This document shows, in pieces, positions 1 through 6,099 of a DNA stretch of 6,907 nucleotides. Positions within the stretch are counted from its first letter, which is position 1; each line of letters begins with the position of its first letter. The stretch is from assembly GCA_019752915.1 (NCBI GenBank), contig JAIELO010000382.1, positions 1-6,907 of the forward strand, written 5' to 3'. A model generated the notes under the pieces. That model was not told the origin of the DNA and ran no database searches. It worked only from the letters and a program-made list of their open reading frames with translations. The DNA is from Burkholderiaceae bacterium. Lineage in GTDB: Bacteria > Pseudomonadota > Gammaproteobacteria > Burkholderiales > Burkholderiaceae_D. The position numbers and the translations under genes are program-made.

Positions 1-42
1 ACCCGCGTGTTCAAGAGCCACAACGGCAAGGCATCGACATGA
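1..42 (+). CDS. 3' end of an upstream reading frame (partial), unidentified
   Basis: The frame that begins at base 1 reads TRVFKSHNGKAST and stops at TGA 40-42. Its codons mostly end in G or C (ACC CGC GTG TTC AAG AGC CAC AAC GGC AAG), as in the confirmed genes here. The next frame, the one used by the following gene, reads through the same bases with much less typical codons. The stop overlaps the ATG at 39-41 as ATGA, a common junction in translationally coupled operons. Only 13 residues are visible, so the product cannot be named. It may be a separate upstream gene. It may also be the N-terminal part of the Gcr-type protein that follows, displaced by a frameshift; the RVF motif is compatible with my memory of that family but is far too short to settle it. 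Confidence 0.4.
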   Translation, partial: TRVFKSHNGKAST

Positions 43-1724
43 ACCACGCTCACTTCACCCCTTCCACGGCGGGCCGGGCGCAGCGCGGCCGCTACACGGC
101 CAGCGCCCGCGCGGCAGTCGCAGCCCTGATGCTGGCGGGCCTGCTGGAAGCGATCCGTACCCTGTCCTACCGCATCAGCGCAATCGGCCTGGAGCCGCGC
201 CTGACCAATTTCCATACCGCCATCGAAACCTATGAATCGCCGTTTCTGGCACAGAATCTGGAAACCCTGCGCTTGCTCGCGCATATCGCGCAGCGGCAAG
301 GACATCGGCAGGGACAAAGCCAGCACCATGGCGTCGCTCCCGATGCGGGCTACGACGCTGACGCCGCCAGCATTCCCGACGAAGACGGCAGCCACCTATT
401 GGTCATGCTGGACCAGTGCGACAAGGTGATCGCCAGCATCCGCAAGCAGGCACTGCGTCAGGGCACCAGCATCGCCCTCACCTACCTGCTAGTGACGCTG
501 AGCCAGAGCATCCAGCGCCTGCGCCGCCTGCTCGAACTGCTCGCGCCCATGCCCCGAACGGAGCACCGTCTGGCCGCCCTGTCGCTGGCGCAGGAACTGA
601 TTGCAGACCACAGCAACAAATATCTGGTGCGCGATCTGGTGCGTGACAACATCAACCTGCTGGCGCGCAACATCACGGAAAATGCCAGCCAGACCGGCGA
701 ACACTATGTGGCCGACGACCGCCGCCAGTTGCGCCAGATGTTCTATTCGTCTGCCGGCGCGGGGCTGGTGATCGGTTTCATGGCGCTGTTCAAACTGCTA
801 CTGAGCAGCCTGCACAGCGCGCCGCTCGTGGAGACTTTCCTGTACAGCATGAATTACGCGCTGGGCTTCATGTTCATCCACCTGCTGCACTTTACCGTCG
901 CCACCAAGCAACCGGCCATGACCGCGTCGCACATTGCCGCTGGCCTGCACAGCAAGGATGCCCGCAACATCGATATCGATAGCATGGCTGAACTGTGCAA
1001 CAAGGTGATCCGCACCCAGCACATGGCGGTGCTCGGCAATCTGGCCACCGCGATTCCCGTCGCCTGGCTGATCGCCATCAGCTGGCCGTACCTAACGGGC
1101 CAGCCACTCGTGTCAACCGGCAAAGCCATGCAACTGCTACACGATATCAATCCCCTCAACGGCACAACGCTGCTGTATGCCGCCATCGCCGGGGTCTGCC
1201 TGTTTCTGGCGGGACTAATCTCCGGCTACTACGACAATCAGGCACTGTACACCCGCTGGGCCCAGCGCGTCCGCCAGTTGCGCACGCTCGAACGCTGGCT
1301 CGGCGCGGCCCGACTCGAACGACTAGGCAACTATCTGGAAGCCAATCTCGGCGGCCTGATGGGCAACTTCTATTTCGGCATCCTGCTGGGCGTGATGCCG
1401 CTGCTGGGTTTCCTGCTCGGTCTGCCGTTAGATATCCGTCACGTGACGTTTTCTTCGGCCAACTTCGCCACCGCCATGGTTGGCCTCGACTATCAGGTCA
1501 GCTGGCAACTGGTCCTCACCTCGGTGGCAGGCTTTTTCGCCATCGGCACGGTGAATCTGCTGGTCAGCTTCGCGCTCGCGCTGTGGGTCGCGCTGCGTGC
1601 CCGTCAGGTGCGCTTCCGCCAAGGCTGGCAATTGCTGGGGGCATTACTGCGGCGCTGGCAGCAAGGTCCGATCCGCTTCTTCTTCGGTGCGCCCGACAGC
1701 AAACCTCTTATTCCGGGAGACTAG
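39..1724 (+). CDS. Gcr-family 'site-specific recombinase' membrane protein
   Basis: This 561-residue reading matches the family annotated as site-specific recombinase (COG4389, Pfam SpecificRecomb). I recognise it by LSYRISAIGLEP near residues 42-53, ESPFLAQN at 66-73, ENASQTGEHY at 214-223, and GNFYFGILLG plus LPLDIRHVTFSSAN around 442-475. An N-terminal helical, soluble-looking half (about 1-230) is followed by membrane segments near 236-257, 262-286, 329-349, 376-397, 441-463 and 488-520. The C-terminus is basic. No tyrosine- or serine-recombinase catalytic motif is visible, so the family name should not be read as a proven activity; an inner-membrane protein of unknown role is the safer reading. 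ATG 39 has a weak AAGG seven bases upstream and overlaps the previous TGA. From memory, relatives are usually about 100 residues longer at the N-terminus, so the true gene may begin outside the window or be frameshifted. The next gene follows after two bases, which suggests co-transcription. Confidence 0.8.
   Translation: MNHAHFTPSTAGRAQRGRYTASARAAVAALMLAGLLEAIRTLSYRISAIGLEPRLTNFHTAIETYESPFLAQNLETLRLLAHIAQRQGHRQGQSQHHGVAPDAGYDADAASIPDEDGSHLLVMLDQCDKVIASIRKQALRQGTSIALTYLLVTLSQSIQRLRRLLELLAPMPRTEHRLAALSLAQELIADHSNKYLVRDLVRDNINLLARNITENASQTGEHYVADDRRQLRQMFYSSAGAGLVIGFMALFKLLLSSLHSAPLVETFLYSMNYALGFMFIHLLHFTVATKQPAMTASHIAAGLHSKDARNIDIDSMAELCNKVIRTQHMAVLGNLATAIPVAWLIAISWPYLTGQPLVSTGKAMQLLHDINPLNGTTLLYAAIAGVCLFLAGLISGYYDNQALYTRWAQRVRQLRTLERWLGAARLERLGNYLEANLGGLMGNFYFGILLGVMPLLGFLLGLPLDIRHVTFSSANFATAMVGLDYQVSWQLVLTSVAGFFAIGTVNLLVSFALALWVALRARQVRFRQGWQLLGALLRRWQQGPIRFFFGAPDSKPLIPGD
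1715..1720 (+). promoter_or_regulatory. Ribosome binding site that fixes the phospholipase D start
   Basis: GGGAGA lies six bases before ATG 1727. It overlaps the last codons of the upstream gene, whose TAG is at 1722-1724. It supports the short start at 1727 over the long open frame that extends back to 995 inside the previous gene. Confidence 0.7.
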
Positions 1725-1726
1725 CC

Positions 1727-3133
1727 ATGCCGCGCTGGCGCTTCGCCCCTCTGAAACGGCCTTTGCAGTTGCTGAGCACAGCGCTGCTGTGCTGCAGTCT
1801 GTTGGGCGCCTGTACCGCGCTGCCACAACTGGACCACAGCGTGGCGCCAGCGCTTCAGGGCGCGCCACATATTCAGGGCGTGCGAGGCGAGCTTCCGGCG
1901 GCGCGGGCACGTAGCCTGCTCGCCAAACGCTGGCCACGCGGCAGGCTCGATCCCGCCGCCCAGGCGGCACTGGAAGAAGCGGCCACCGGCGTGCCCCTGA
2001 TTGCCGGCAACCGCTGCACCCTGCTGTTCGATGGCCCGCAAACCATGCGCGCCATGCTCGAAGCGATTCAGGGTGCGCGCAATAACATCAATCTGGAAAC
2101 CTATATTTTCGATCAGGATGCCATGGGACTGGCCTTTGCCGATGCCCTGATCGCCAAACAGCGGCAAGGCGTGACCGTCAACATCGTCTACGACAGCGTC
2201 GGCACGCTCGGCGTTCCGGCAGCGTTTTTCGAACGCATGCGTGCGGCCGGCATCCATCTGGTCGAATTCAATCCGGTCTCGCCGGTACATGCCCGCAGTG
2301 AAGGCTGGCGCCTGAACCAGCGCGATCATCGCAAAGTGCTGATCGTCGATGGCCGCATGGCCTTCACCGGCGGCATCAACATCAGCGCCAGCTATGCCAA
2401 CAGTTCGCTGTTTCATGCCTCGAAGAAGTCAGCCGAACATGCCCAGCTAGGCTGGCGCGACACCCACATCAAAATCGAAGGTCCGGCCGTACAGGCCTTC
2501 CAGTGGCTGTTCGTGCGTCAGTGGGCCAGTCAGGATCAGGATGACCTGCGCGAGGCCGAGTATTTCCCGCCGCCACAGATCGCCGGCGACAAGCTGGTGC
2601 GGGTACTGGCCACCAGCAGCGACCTGCCCTTCGATATCTACAAGGCTTACCAGCTAGCATTCCAGCAGGCACAGCGCAGCATCCATCTGACCTCGGCCTA
2701 TTTCGTGCCGGACCCGCAAACCATCGCCACCCTGAGCGCTGCCGCGCGGCGCGGTGTCGATGTGCGCATTGTGCTGCCCGGCGTTTCCGATAGCGGACTG
2801 GTGTTCTATGCCGGCCACGCCTATTACGACCAGCTACTCGACAGTGGCGTACGCATCTTCCAGCTCCAGCTAACGGTGCTGCATGCCAAGACCGGCGTCA
2901 TTGATGGTGTCTGGTCCACTGTGGGTTCGACCAATATCGATACCCGCAGTTTTCTGCACAACAGCGAACTCAATGTGGTGGTACTGGGTGCCGACTTTGG
3001 CACGGAGATGGAACAGGCGTTTCAGGAAGATTTACGCAACTCCGTCGAAATTACGCCAGAGGCGTGGCGCCACCGTCCGTGGCTGGACCGTTTGCGCGAG
3101 TGGCTCGCCAGCCTGATGCACTACTGGCTGTAG
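1727..3133 (+). CDS. Phospholipase D / cardiolipin synthase-like lipoprotein
   Basis: This 468-residue protein has two complete HKD motifs: His201-Lys203-Asp208 in HRKVLIVDG and His386-Lys388-Asp393 in HAKTGVIDG, each followed by the expected GG or S-x-N element (FTGGINIS; VGSTNIDTRS). Two HKD motifs define the phospholipase D superfamily. Length and layout fit the ClsB/ClsC type of cardiolipin synthase, which transfers phosphatidyl groups between phospholipids through a phosphohistidine intermediate. The N-terminus is not the usual membrane hairpin. It is a short basic stretch, a hydrophobic core (about 13-26) and a lipobox LGAC at 26-29, so signal peptidase II cleavage before Cys29 is predicted. 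Thr at position +2 predicts sorting to the outer membrane under the Lol rule, facing the periplasm. The gene follows the Gcr-family gene by two bases and converges with the metallophosphoesterase gene. Cardiolipin synthase, phospholipase D or another phosphatidyltransferase are all possible; the superfamily is certain, the reaction is not. Confidence 0.88.
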   Translation: MPRWRFAPLKRPLQLLSTALLCCSLLGACTALPQLDHSVAPALQGAPHIQGVRGELPAARARSLLAKRWPRGRLDPAAQAALEEAATGVPLIAGNRCTLLFDGPQTMRAMLEAIQGARNNINLETYIFDQDAMGLAFADALIAKQRQGVTVNIVYDSVGTLGVPAAFFERMRAAGIHLVEFNPVSPVHARSEGWRLNQRDHRKVLIVDGRMAFTGGINISASYANSSLFHASKKSAEHAQLGWRDTHIKIEGPAVQAFQWLFVRQWASQDQDDLREAEYFPPPQIAGDKLVRVLATSSDLPFDIYKAYQLAFQQAQRSIHLTSAYFVPDPQTIATLSAAARRGVDVRIVLPGVSDSGLVFYAGHAYYDQLLDSGVRIFQLQLTVLHAKTGVIDGVWSTVGSTNIDTRSFLHNSELNVVVLGADFGTEMEQAFQEDLRNSVEITPEAWRHRPWLDRLREWLASLMHYWL

Positions 3134-3151
3134 CGGACTGCGGCGCCGACG

Positions 3152-3964
3152 TTAGAGCTGTTCGCTCCAGACGCCGGCACGGCGCTGGAACTGTTCGCGC
3201 TGAGTTGGCAGAAAACTCTGCCGCGCCTCATCCCAGCAATAACGCTCGACCTGCACCGCATCATGCGCTACCCGCAGCACGTTGAAGGAATTGGATGCAC
3301 CACGTCCACGCGTCGAGGTCGCCGTACCGGCCTGCACCATCAGTGCCGCGTAGCCACTGATCTCGTAACGCTGCGCCGTATTGTGGGCGTGGCTGACATG
3401 CAGGTGCCCCGCCAGCAGCAGATCGACGCCACAGTCGGCAAACGCCTGCATGGCCTGTGGCGCGCGATTGACCAGATCGGCCTGATCATAATCCTGCGGC
3501 ATATCGAAGGGATGGTGCGTCACCACGATGCGGGTCAGGTGCGCATCCACGGCACTCATGCGCTGGTGGATCTGGGCAATCTGCTGGCGATTGATATGAC
3601 CATCCTTGAACGTCAGCGAGCGCGCCGTATTAATTCCCAGTACGGCAATTTCATCATCGACATACTCCGGCGTCAGATCCAGCGTGACATAGCGCATGTA
3701 CTGACGCAGCGGCGTGATAAAACGGCGCGCCAGGTTATACAGGGGAATATCGTGATTACCGGGCACCACAATCTGCGGCCCCGGCAAGGTATCGAGAAAC
3801 GCCCGCGCCGCCTGAAACTCGACCGTCTTGGCGCGCTGCGTCAGGTCGCCCGACACCACCAGCACATCCGGTTGCAACGCTGCCACACATTGCTGCAAAG
3901 GCGCTAGCAGCGCCTGATTGACTCGGCCAAAATGCAGATCGGATAAATGGATGATGGTGCGCAT
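3152..3964 (-). CDS. Calcineurin-like metallophosphoesterase
   Basis: This 270-residue protein carries the full set of dinuclear-metal motifs in order: DLH (Asp9, His11), GD (Asp40), GNHD (Asn70, His71), THH (His150-151) and GHLH (His187, His189). These are typical of class III cyclic-nucleotide phosphodiesterases and related phosphoesterases such as CpdA, and the length fits. There is no signal peptide or membrane segment, so it should be cytoplasmic. The substrate cannot be read from the sequence; cAMP, other phosphodiesters or phosphomonoesters are possible. ATG 3964 is preceded by AAAGGG about five bases upstream (reading the - strand). That site overlaps the stop of the lipid kinase gene, which ends only nine bases before this start, so translation is probably coupled. 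It is the last gene of the three-gene operon and ends 18 bases from the convergent phospholipase D gene. Confidence 0.88.
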   Translation of the reverse strand: MRTIIHLSDLHFGRVNQALLAPLQQCVAALQPDVLVVSGDLTQRAKTVEFQAARAFLDTLPGPQIVVPGNHDIPLYNLARRFITPLRQYMRYVTLDLTPEYVDDEIAVLGINTARSLTFKDGHINRQQIAQIHQRMSAVDAHLTRIVVTHHPFDMPQDYDQADLVNRAPQAMQAFADCGVDLLLAGHLHVSHAHNTAQRYEISGYAALMVQAGTATSTRGRGASNSFNVLRVAHDAVQVERYCWDEARQSFLPTQREQFQRRAGVWSEQL

Positions 3965-3973
3965 ACAGCCCTT

Positions 3974-4861
3974 TCAGCGAGGAACCATGACCTGCAAGGC
4001 AGCGGGCCGCGAGCGATAGCACAAAGGCGGCTGCATACGCGTCACCTCGCCATCGGTGGACACGCGCAGCTTGCGACGCCGCGTCGCGATGGTCAATGCT
4101 TGCGTCTGCAGCACGTCGAAATCGCGGGCCTGCCCCAGCCTCCCCCACAGCAGATGCAAGGCATAGCGCAGCAAGGCCAGCCGGGTGGGTCGCTGTGCCA
4201 CATACAGCCACAATGTACCCGTATCGAGACTACTACGCCGTCCGGTATTCCAGCCCTGCTGGTACTCGTTATTGCCGATGAAAATAAATGGCGTGCGGCG
4301 CGTGTGTTGCACCCCGTCGATTGTCAGCTGTAGCGACAGAAAAGGAAAGCGACGCAGCGCCCCGAACATGGCGCGCCCGAAGGCTGCCCATTTGCTGCGC
4401 CCGAAACGCCGTTGCTGTTGTTCACGGTCACGCACGATATCGGGGTAGATGCCGAGGCTGGAATTGTTCAGGAAGATGCGGCCATTGACCTCGCCCACAT
4501 CGACCGCCACGGCATGCCCTTGCGCCAGATTCGCCACCGCCTCATCGAGTGACAGCGGAATGCGCATATCGCGGGCAAAGTGATTCAGCGTGCCGAGCGG
4601 CAGCACGCCCAGCACTGTGGACGTGCCGACCAGTGTCGCAGCGACGGCATTGATGCTGCCATCACCGCCGCCCGCCACCACCAAGCGCGCACCGCCAGCG
4701 ACTGCCTGCTGCGCACCAGCGATCAATTCCTCGCCACTGCGCGCCAGCACAATCTTCGCCGCTAAGCCCTGCTGCTGGAATCGCTGCGCCAGCGCGGCCA
4801 CCCACGCCGTGTCATAGCCACTGCCAGCGGCAGCATTGATCAACACCACGATACTATCCAG
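3974..4861 (-). CDS. Diacylglycerol kinase-family lipid kinase, probable CTG start
   Basis: The protein is of the DAGK catalytic family (YegS/BmrU-like). It shows NAAAGSG at 9-15 (the nucleotide-binding NPxxGxG position), GGGDGSIN at 64-71, LPLGTLNHFARD at 87-98, a central VGEVNGRIFLNNSSLGIYP stretch and a C-terminal STDGE near 268-272. It would phosphorylate a lipid such as diacylglycerol at the inner face of the membrane, using ATP. Numbering assumes CTG 4861-4859, which gives 295 residues, the usual family size. This CTG sits six bases after AAAGGAG (4874-4868), an excellent Shine-Dalgarno sequence at ideal spacing. The nearest GTG (4849) is 18 bases away, and the only in-frame ATGs lie more than 160 bases upstream inside the PAP2 gene. 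Its start overlaps the PAP2 stop (4854-4856) by eight bases, and the metallophosphoesterase follows after nine bases. Family assignment is secure; the lipid substrate and the start codon are inferred. Confidence 0.88.
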   Translation of the reverse strand: MDSIVVLINAAAGSGYDTAWVAALAQRFQQQGLAAKIVLARSGEELIAGAQQAVAGGARLVVAGGGDGSINAVAATLVGTSTVLGVLPLGTLNHFARDMRIPLSLDEAVANLAQGHAVAVDVGEVNGRIFLNNSSLGIYPDIVRDREQQQRRFGRSKWAAFGRAMFGALRRFPFLSLQLTIDGVQHTRRTPFIFIGNNEYQQGWNTGRRSSLDTGTLWLYVAQRPTRLALLRYALHLLWGRLGQARDFDVLQTQALTIATRRRKLRVSTDGEVTRMQPPLCYRSRPAALQVMVPR

Positions 4862-5645
4862 CGGAAACTCCTTTCTGTGCAGCGTGCTGCGAAGTTGCTT
4901 GCGAGGTTGGTTGCGACGCCTGTTGTGACGCTTGCCGGGCAGCCTGCCTGCGCCGCCGCAGCGTCGAAATGGCGGTAATCCAGATCGCCAGCCAGGCCAC
5001 GCTTTCCGCCATCGCTGCCAGCACATCACTGAGATAATGCGCGCCCAGATACAGGCGGCTCAGCGCCACCAGCAGCACCATCGTCACGCTGACGCAGATT
5101 GCCAGCAGACGCGCATGCCAGTGCGGCCGCACAATCACCAGATAGCTGGCCAGCAAGCCCCAGAATACCGTGGCGGCCGCCGTATGGCCACTGGGAAAAC
5201 TATACGTCATCAGCGACACCAGTGGTTCATCGAACACGGGACGGGGGCGCTGCACCGTGTATTTCAGCGCCACATTCAGCAAGGCACCGGTAGGGGTCGC
5301 CACCAGCAGCGCCAGCAGCCAGTAGCGCGCCTGCACCCGCCAGAAATAATATGCCAGCGCCAGCACCAGTAACACCATCGGCACACCCGTGTGCACCCAG
5401 GACAGCGCCCGCATCCACGCGGTGAACGGTTCGCGCGCCTGTTCGTGGAACCACTGGGCCACCTGCAGATCGAGCAGCGTGATGGCGTGCTGCCCCATCA
5501 CCGCCTGCGCCAGCGCATGCAGAATCGCGGTCGCCACGACCAGCAGAACGGCGCCCACGGTCAGATGCAGGCCGAACTCGCCCCCCGGCGTCAGCCTTGC
5601 TTCAATGAAACGTACTGATTGTCTGAAAATTTGGTGCTTCAACAC
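4854..5645 (-). CDS. PAP2-family phosphatase, membrane protein
   Basis: All three signatures of PAP2 (PgpB-like) lipid phosphatases are present. With GTG 5645 as residue 1 they are K-x6-RP at 128-136, PSGH at 151-154 and SR-x5-H-x3-D at 196-207, the last with the nucleophilic His203. About six hydrophobic segments (near 28-50, 87-104, 108-126, 157-173, 179-195 and 209-229) place it in the inner membrane. It would remove phosphate from phosphatidic acid, phosphatidylglycerol phosphate or undecaprenyl pyrophosphate; the sequence does not say which. A basic RRRR stretch then leads into a 30-residue Gln/Ala/Ser-rich tail. The start is uncertain: no ATG exists in this region, and GTG 5645, TTG 5642 and TTG 5678 are all open, with only a weak GGGA upstream of the first two. 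GTG 5645 gives 263 residues. It is the first gene of the lipid operon, and its TAG overlaps the kinase start. Confidence 0.85.
   Translation of the reverse strand: MLKHQIFRQSVRFIEARLTPGGEFGLHLTVGAVLLVVATAILHALAQAVMGQHAITLLDLQVAQWFHEQAREPFTAWMRALSWVHTGVPMVLLVLALAYYFWRVQARYWLLALLVATPTGALLNVALKYTVQRPRPVFDEPLVSLMTYSFPSGHTAAATVFWGLLASYLVIVRPHWHARLLAICVSVTMVLLVALSRLYLGAHYLSDVLAAMAESVAWLAIWITAISTLRRRRQAARQASQQASQPTSQATSQHAAQKGVSAG
4868..4874 (-). promoter_or_regulatory. Strong ribosome binding site of the lipid kinase gene
   Basis: On the - strand the bases read AAAGGAG and lie inside the last codons of the PAP2 gene. Six bases (TTTCCG) separate it from CTG 4861, and no ATG, GTG or TTG in the kinase frame lies at a usable distance. 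It is the main reason for proposing a CTG initiator. Confidence 0.65.
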
Positions 5646-5689
5646 TAGGTCCCGTTTAACTTGGTGGAAAAACCACAAAAAAGCGAATT

Positions 5690-5709
5690 TACTGTTTATT
5701 TACACAGTA
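5690..5709. promoter_or_regulatory. LexA (SOS) box 1
   Basis: The 20 bases read TACTGT-TTATTTAC-ACAGTA. This is a complete CTGT-N8-ACAG palindrome with the outer TA pairs and an AT-rich spacer, almost the E. coli consensus. LexA would bind it as a dimer and repress until RecA-stimulated self-cleavage. It ends 71 bases before ATG 5781 and 44 bases separate it from GTG 5645 on the other strand. Confidence 0.88.
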
Positions 5710-5728
5710 CCTGTTTATCCATACAGTA
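5709..5728. promoter_or_regulatory. LexA (SOS) box 2
   Basis: A second site reads ACCTGT-TTATCCAT-ACAGTA, again CTGT-N8-ACAG. It shares one base with box 1, so their centres are 19 bases apart, about two helical turns. It covers the -35 and spacer region of the predicted rightward promoter, so occupancy would block RNA polymerase. Confidence 0.85.
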
Positions 5729-5732
5729 GTTA

Positions 5733-5741
5733 TGCTATTCT
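5733..5741 (+). promoter_or_regulatory. Extended -10 promoter element for the small SOS gene
   Basis: TGC-TATTCT fits TGn plus a four-of-six match to TATAAT. A start of transcription near 5748 would leave a leader of about 33 bases before ATG 5781 and put LexA box 2 at roughly -39 to -20. An alternative is TTTACA (5699-5704) with TACAGT (5722-5727) at 17-base spacing, in which both hexamers lie in or across the boxes. Either way LexA would repress. Confidence 0.5.
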
Positions 5742-5768
5742 GAACTCCTCGAACAACACAACGCATGC

Positions 5769-5774
5769 AAAGGA
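5769..5774 (+). promoter_or_regulatory. Ribosome binding site of the small SOS gene
   Basis: AAAGGA lies six bases before ATG 5781, which is good spacing. It supports translation of the short frame in an otherwise non-coding, AT-rich leader. Confidence 0.7.
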
Positions 5775-5780
5775 AACGAC

Positions 5781-6005
5781 ATGAGTACATTGAATAGCAG
5801 CTTTGGTTCCCGCTTCGGCATGGAATATTTGCCGACTTCGTTCATGGTACGCATGGGCAAACGCGAATTGCTGGTGTGCCGCGACTTCCGCAAGCGCTAC
5901 TACGCTGTCAACCCGATTCTCGAGTGCGATACCGGCGTGCAAGCTGGCCACCTCGAAGTACTGGTGCTGCGCCGCTGGCTGCTGATTCTGTCGAAAGCGC
6001 ACTAA
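5781..6005 (+). CDS. Small LexA-regulated protein of unknown function (74 aa)
   Basis: I do not recognise this 74-residue protein. It starts at ATG 5781 behind a good ribosome binding site and ends at TAA 6003-6005. It is basic overall (about eight Arg and three Lys against six acidic residues). It has a central charged stretch CRDFRKRYY near 33-41, two cysteines (about 33 and 49), and a C-terminal segment LEVLVLRRWLLILS that is hydrophobic but interrupted by Arg-Arg, so it is more likely a beta-strand or amphipathic helix than a membrane span. There is no signal peptide. Two LexA boxes directly upstream strongly suggest induction by DNA damage. Known small SOS products such as DinI, TisB or SulA do not resemble it by eye. 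It stands alone: the next gene converges from the right. An antisense frame overlaps it but has no comparable start signals. Confidence 0.75.
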   Translation: MSTLNSSFGSRFGMEYLPTSFMVRMGKRELLVCRDFRKRYYAVNPILECDTGVQAGHLEVLVLRRWLLILSKAH

Positions 6006-6016
6006 TGGTTGCCGGC

Positions 6017-6099
6017 GCCAGTTGCCCTGCCCAGTCGCCTGACCGGCCGGCCGATGCCGCGACCTCGCAGGCGCTCCTCACCTGGGTGTGGCAACTGGC
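6017..6099. repeat. Interrupted inverted repeat between convergent genes, possible terminator
   Basis: The arms at 6017-6034 and 6082-6099 pair at 15 of 18 positions, with one block of three mismatches. Inside the 47-base loop a further six-base stem is possible (CGCCTG 6036-6041 with CAGGCG 6068-6073) around the palindrome CCGGCCGG (6043-6050). Such a long stem just after the small gene and across the permease stop could end transcription from both sides, but no T-run follows on either strand, so a classic intrinsic terminator is not shown. The right arm lies within the permease coding region. Confidence 0.35.

Noticed and set aside
995..1726. Long N-terminal extension of the phospholipase D frame back to 995
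   Set aside because: It lies wholly inside the Gcr-family gene in another frame, has low-complexity shadow-type composition, and would remove the clear ribosome binding site and lipoprotein signal at 1727.
1721..2416. 231-codon - strand open frame
   Set aside because: Antisense shadow of the phospholipase D gene; no recognisable motif.
3134..3151. Possible terminator between the convergent phospholipase D and metallophosphoesterase genes
   Set aside because: Only an 8-base palindrome CGGCGCCG (3141-3148) is present, with no stem-loop of useful length and no T-run.
3263..3907. 214-codon + strand open frame
   Set aside because: It is antisense to the metallophosphoesterase gene, whose metal-binding motifs are intact; the + frame shows no domain or start signal.
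4862..5029. ATG 5029 start for the lipid kinase
   Set aside because: The extra 56 residues are Arg/Trp/Pro-rich, match nothing in the kinase family and overlap the PAP2 gene by more than 170 bases; the Shine-Dalgarno sequence at 4868-4874 points to a start at 4861.
5730..6002. 90-codon - strand open frame opposite the small SOS gene
   Set aside because: It has no good ribosome binding site, runs into the promoter region of the + gene, and the + strand has a full set of promoter, operator and start signals.
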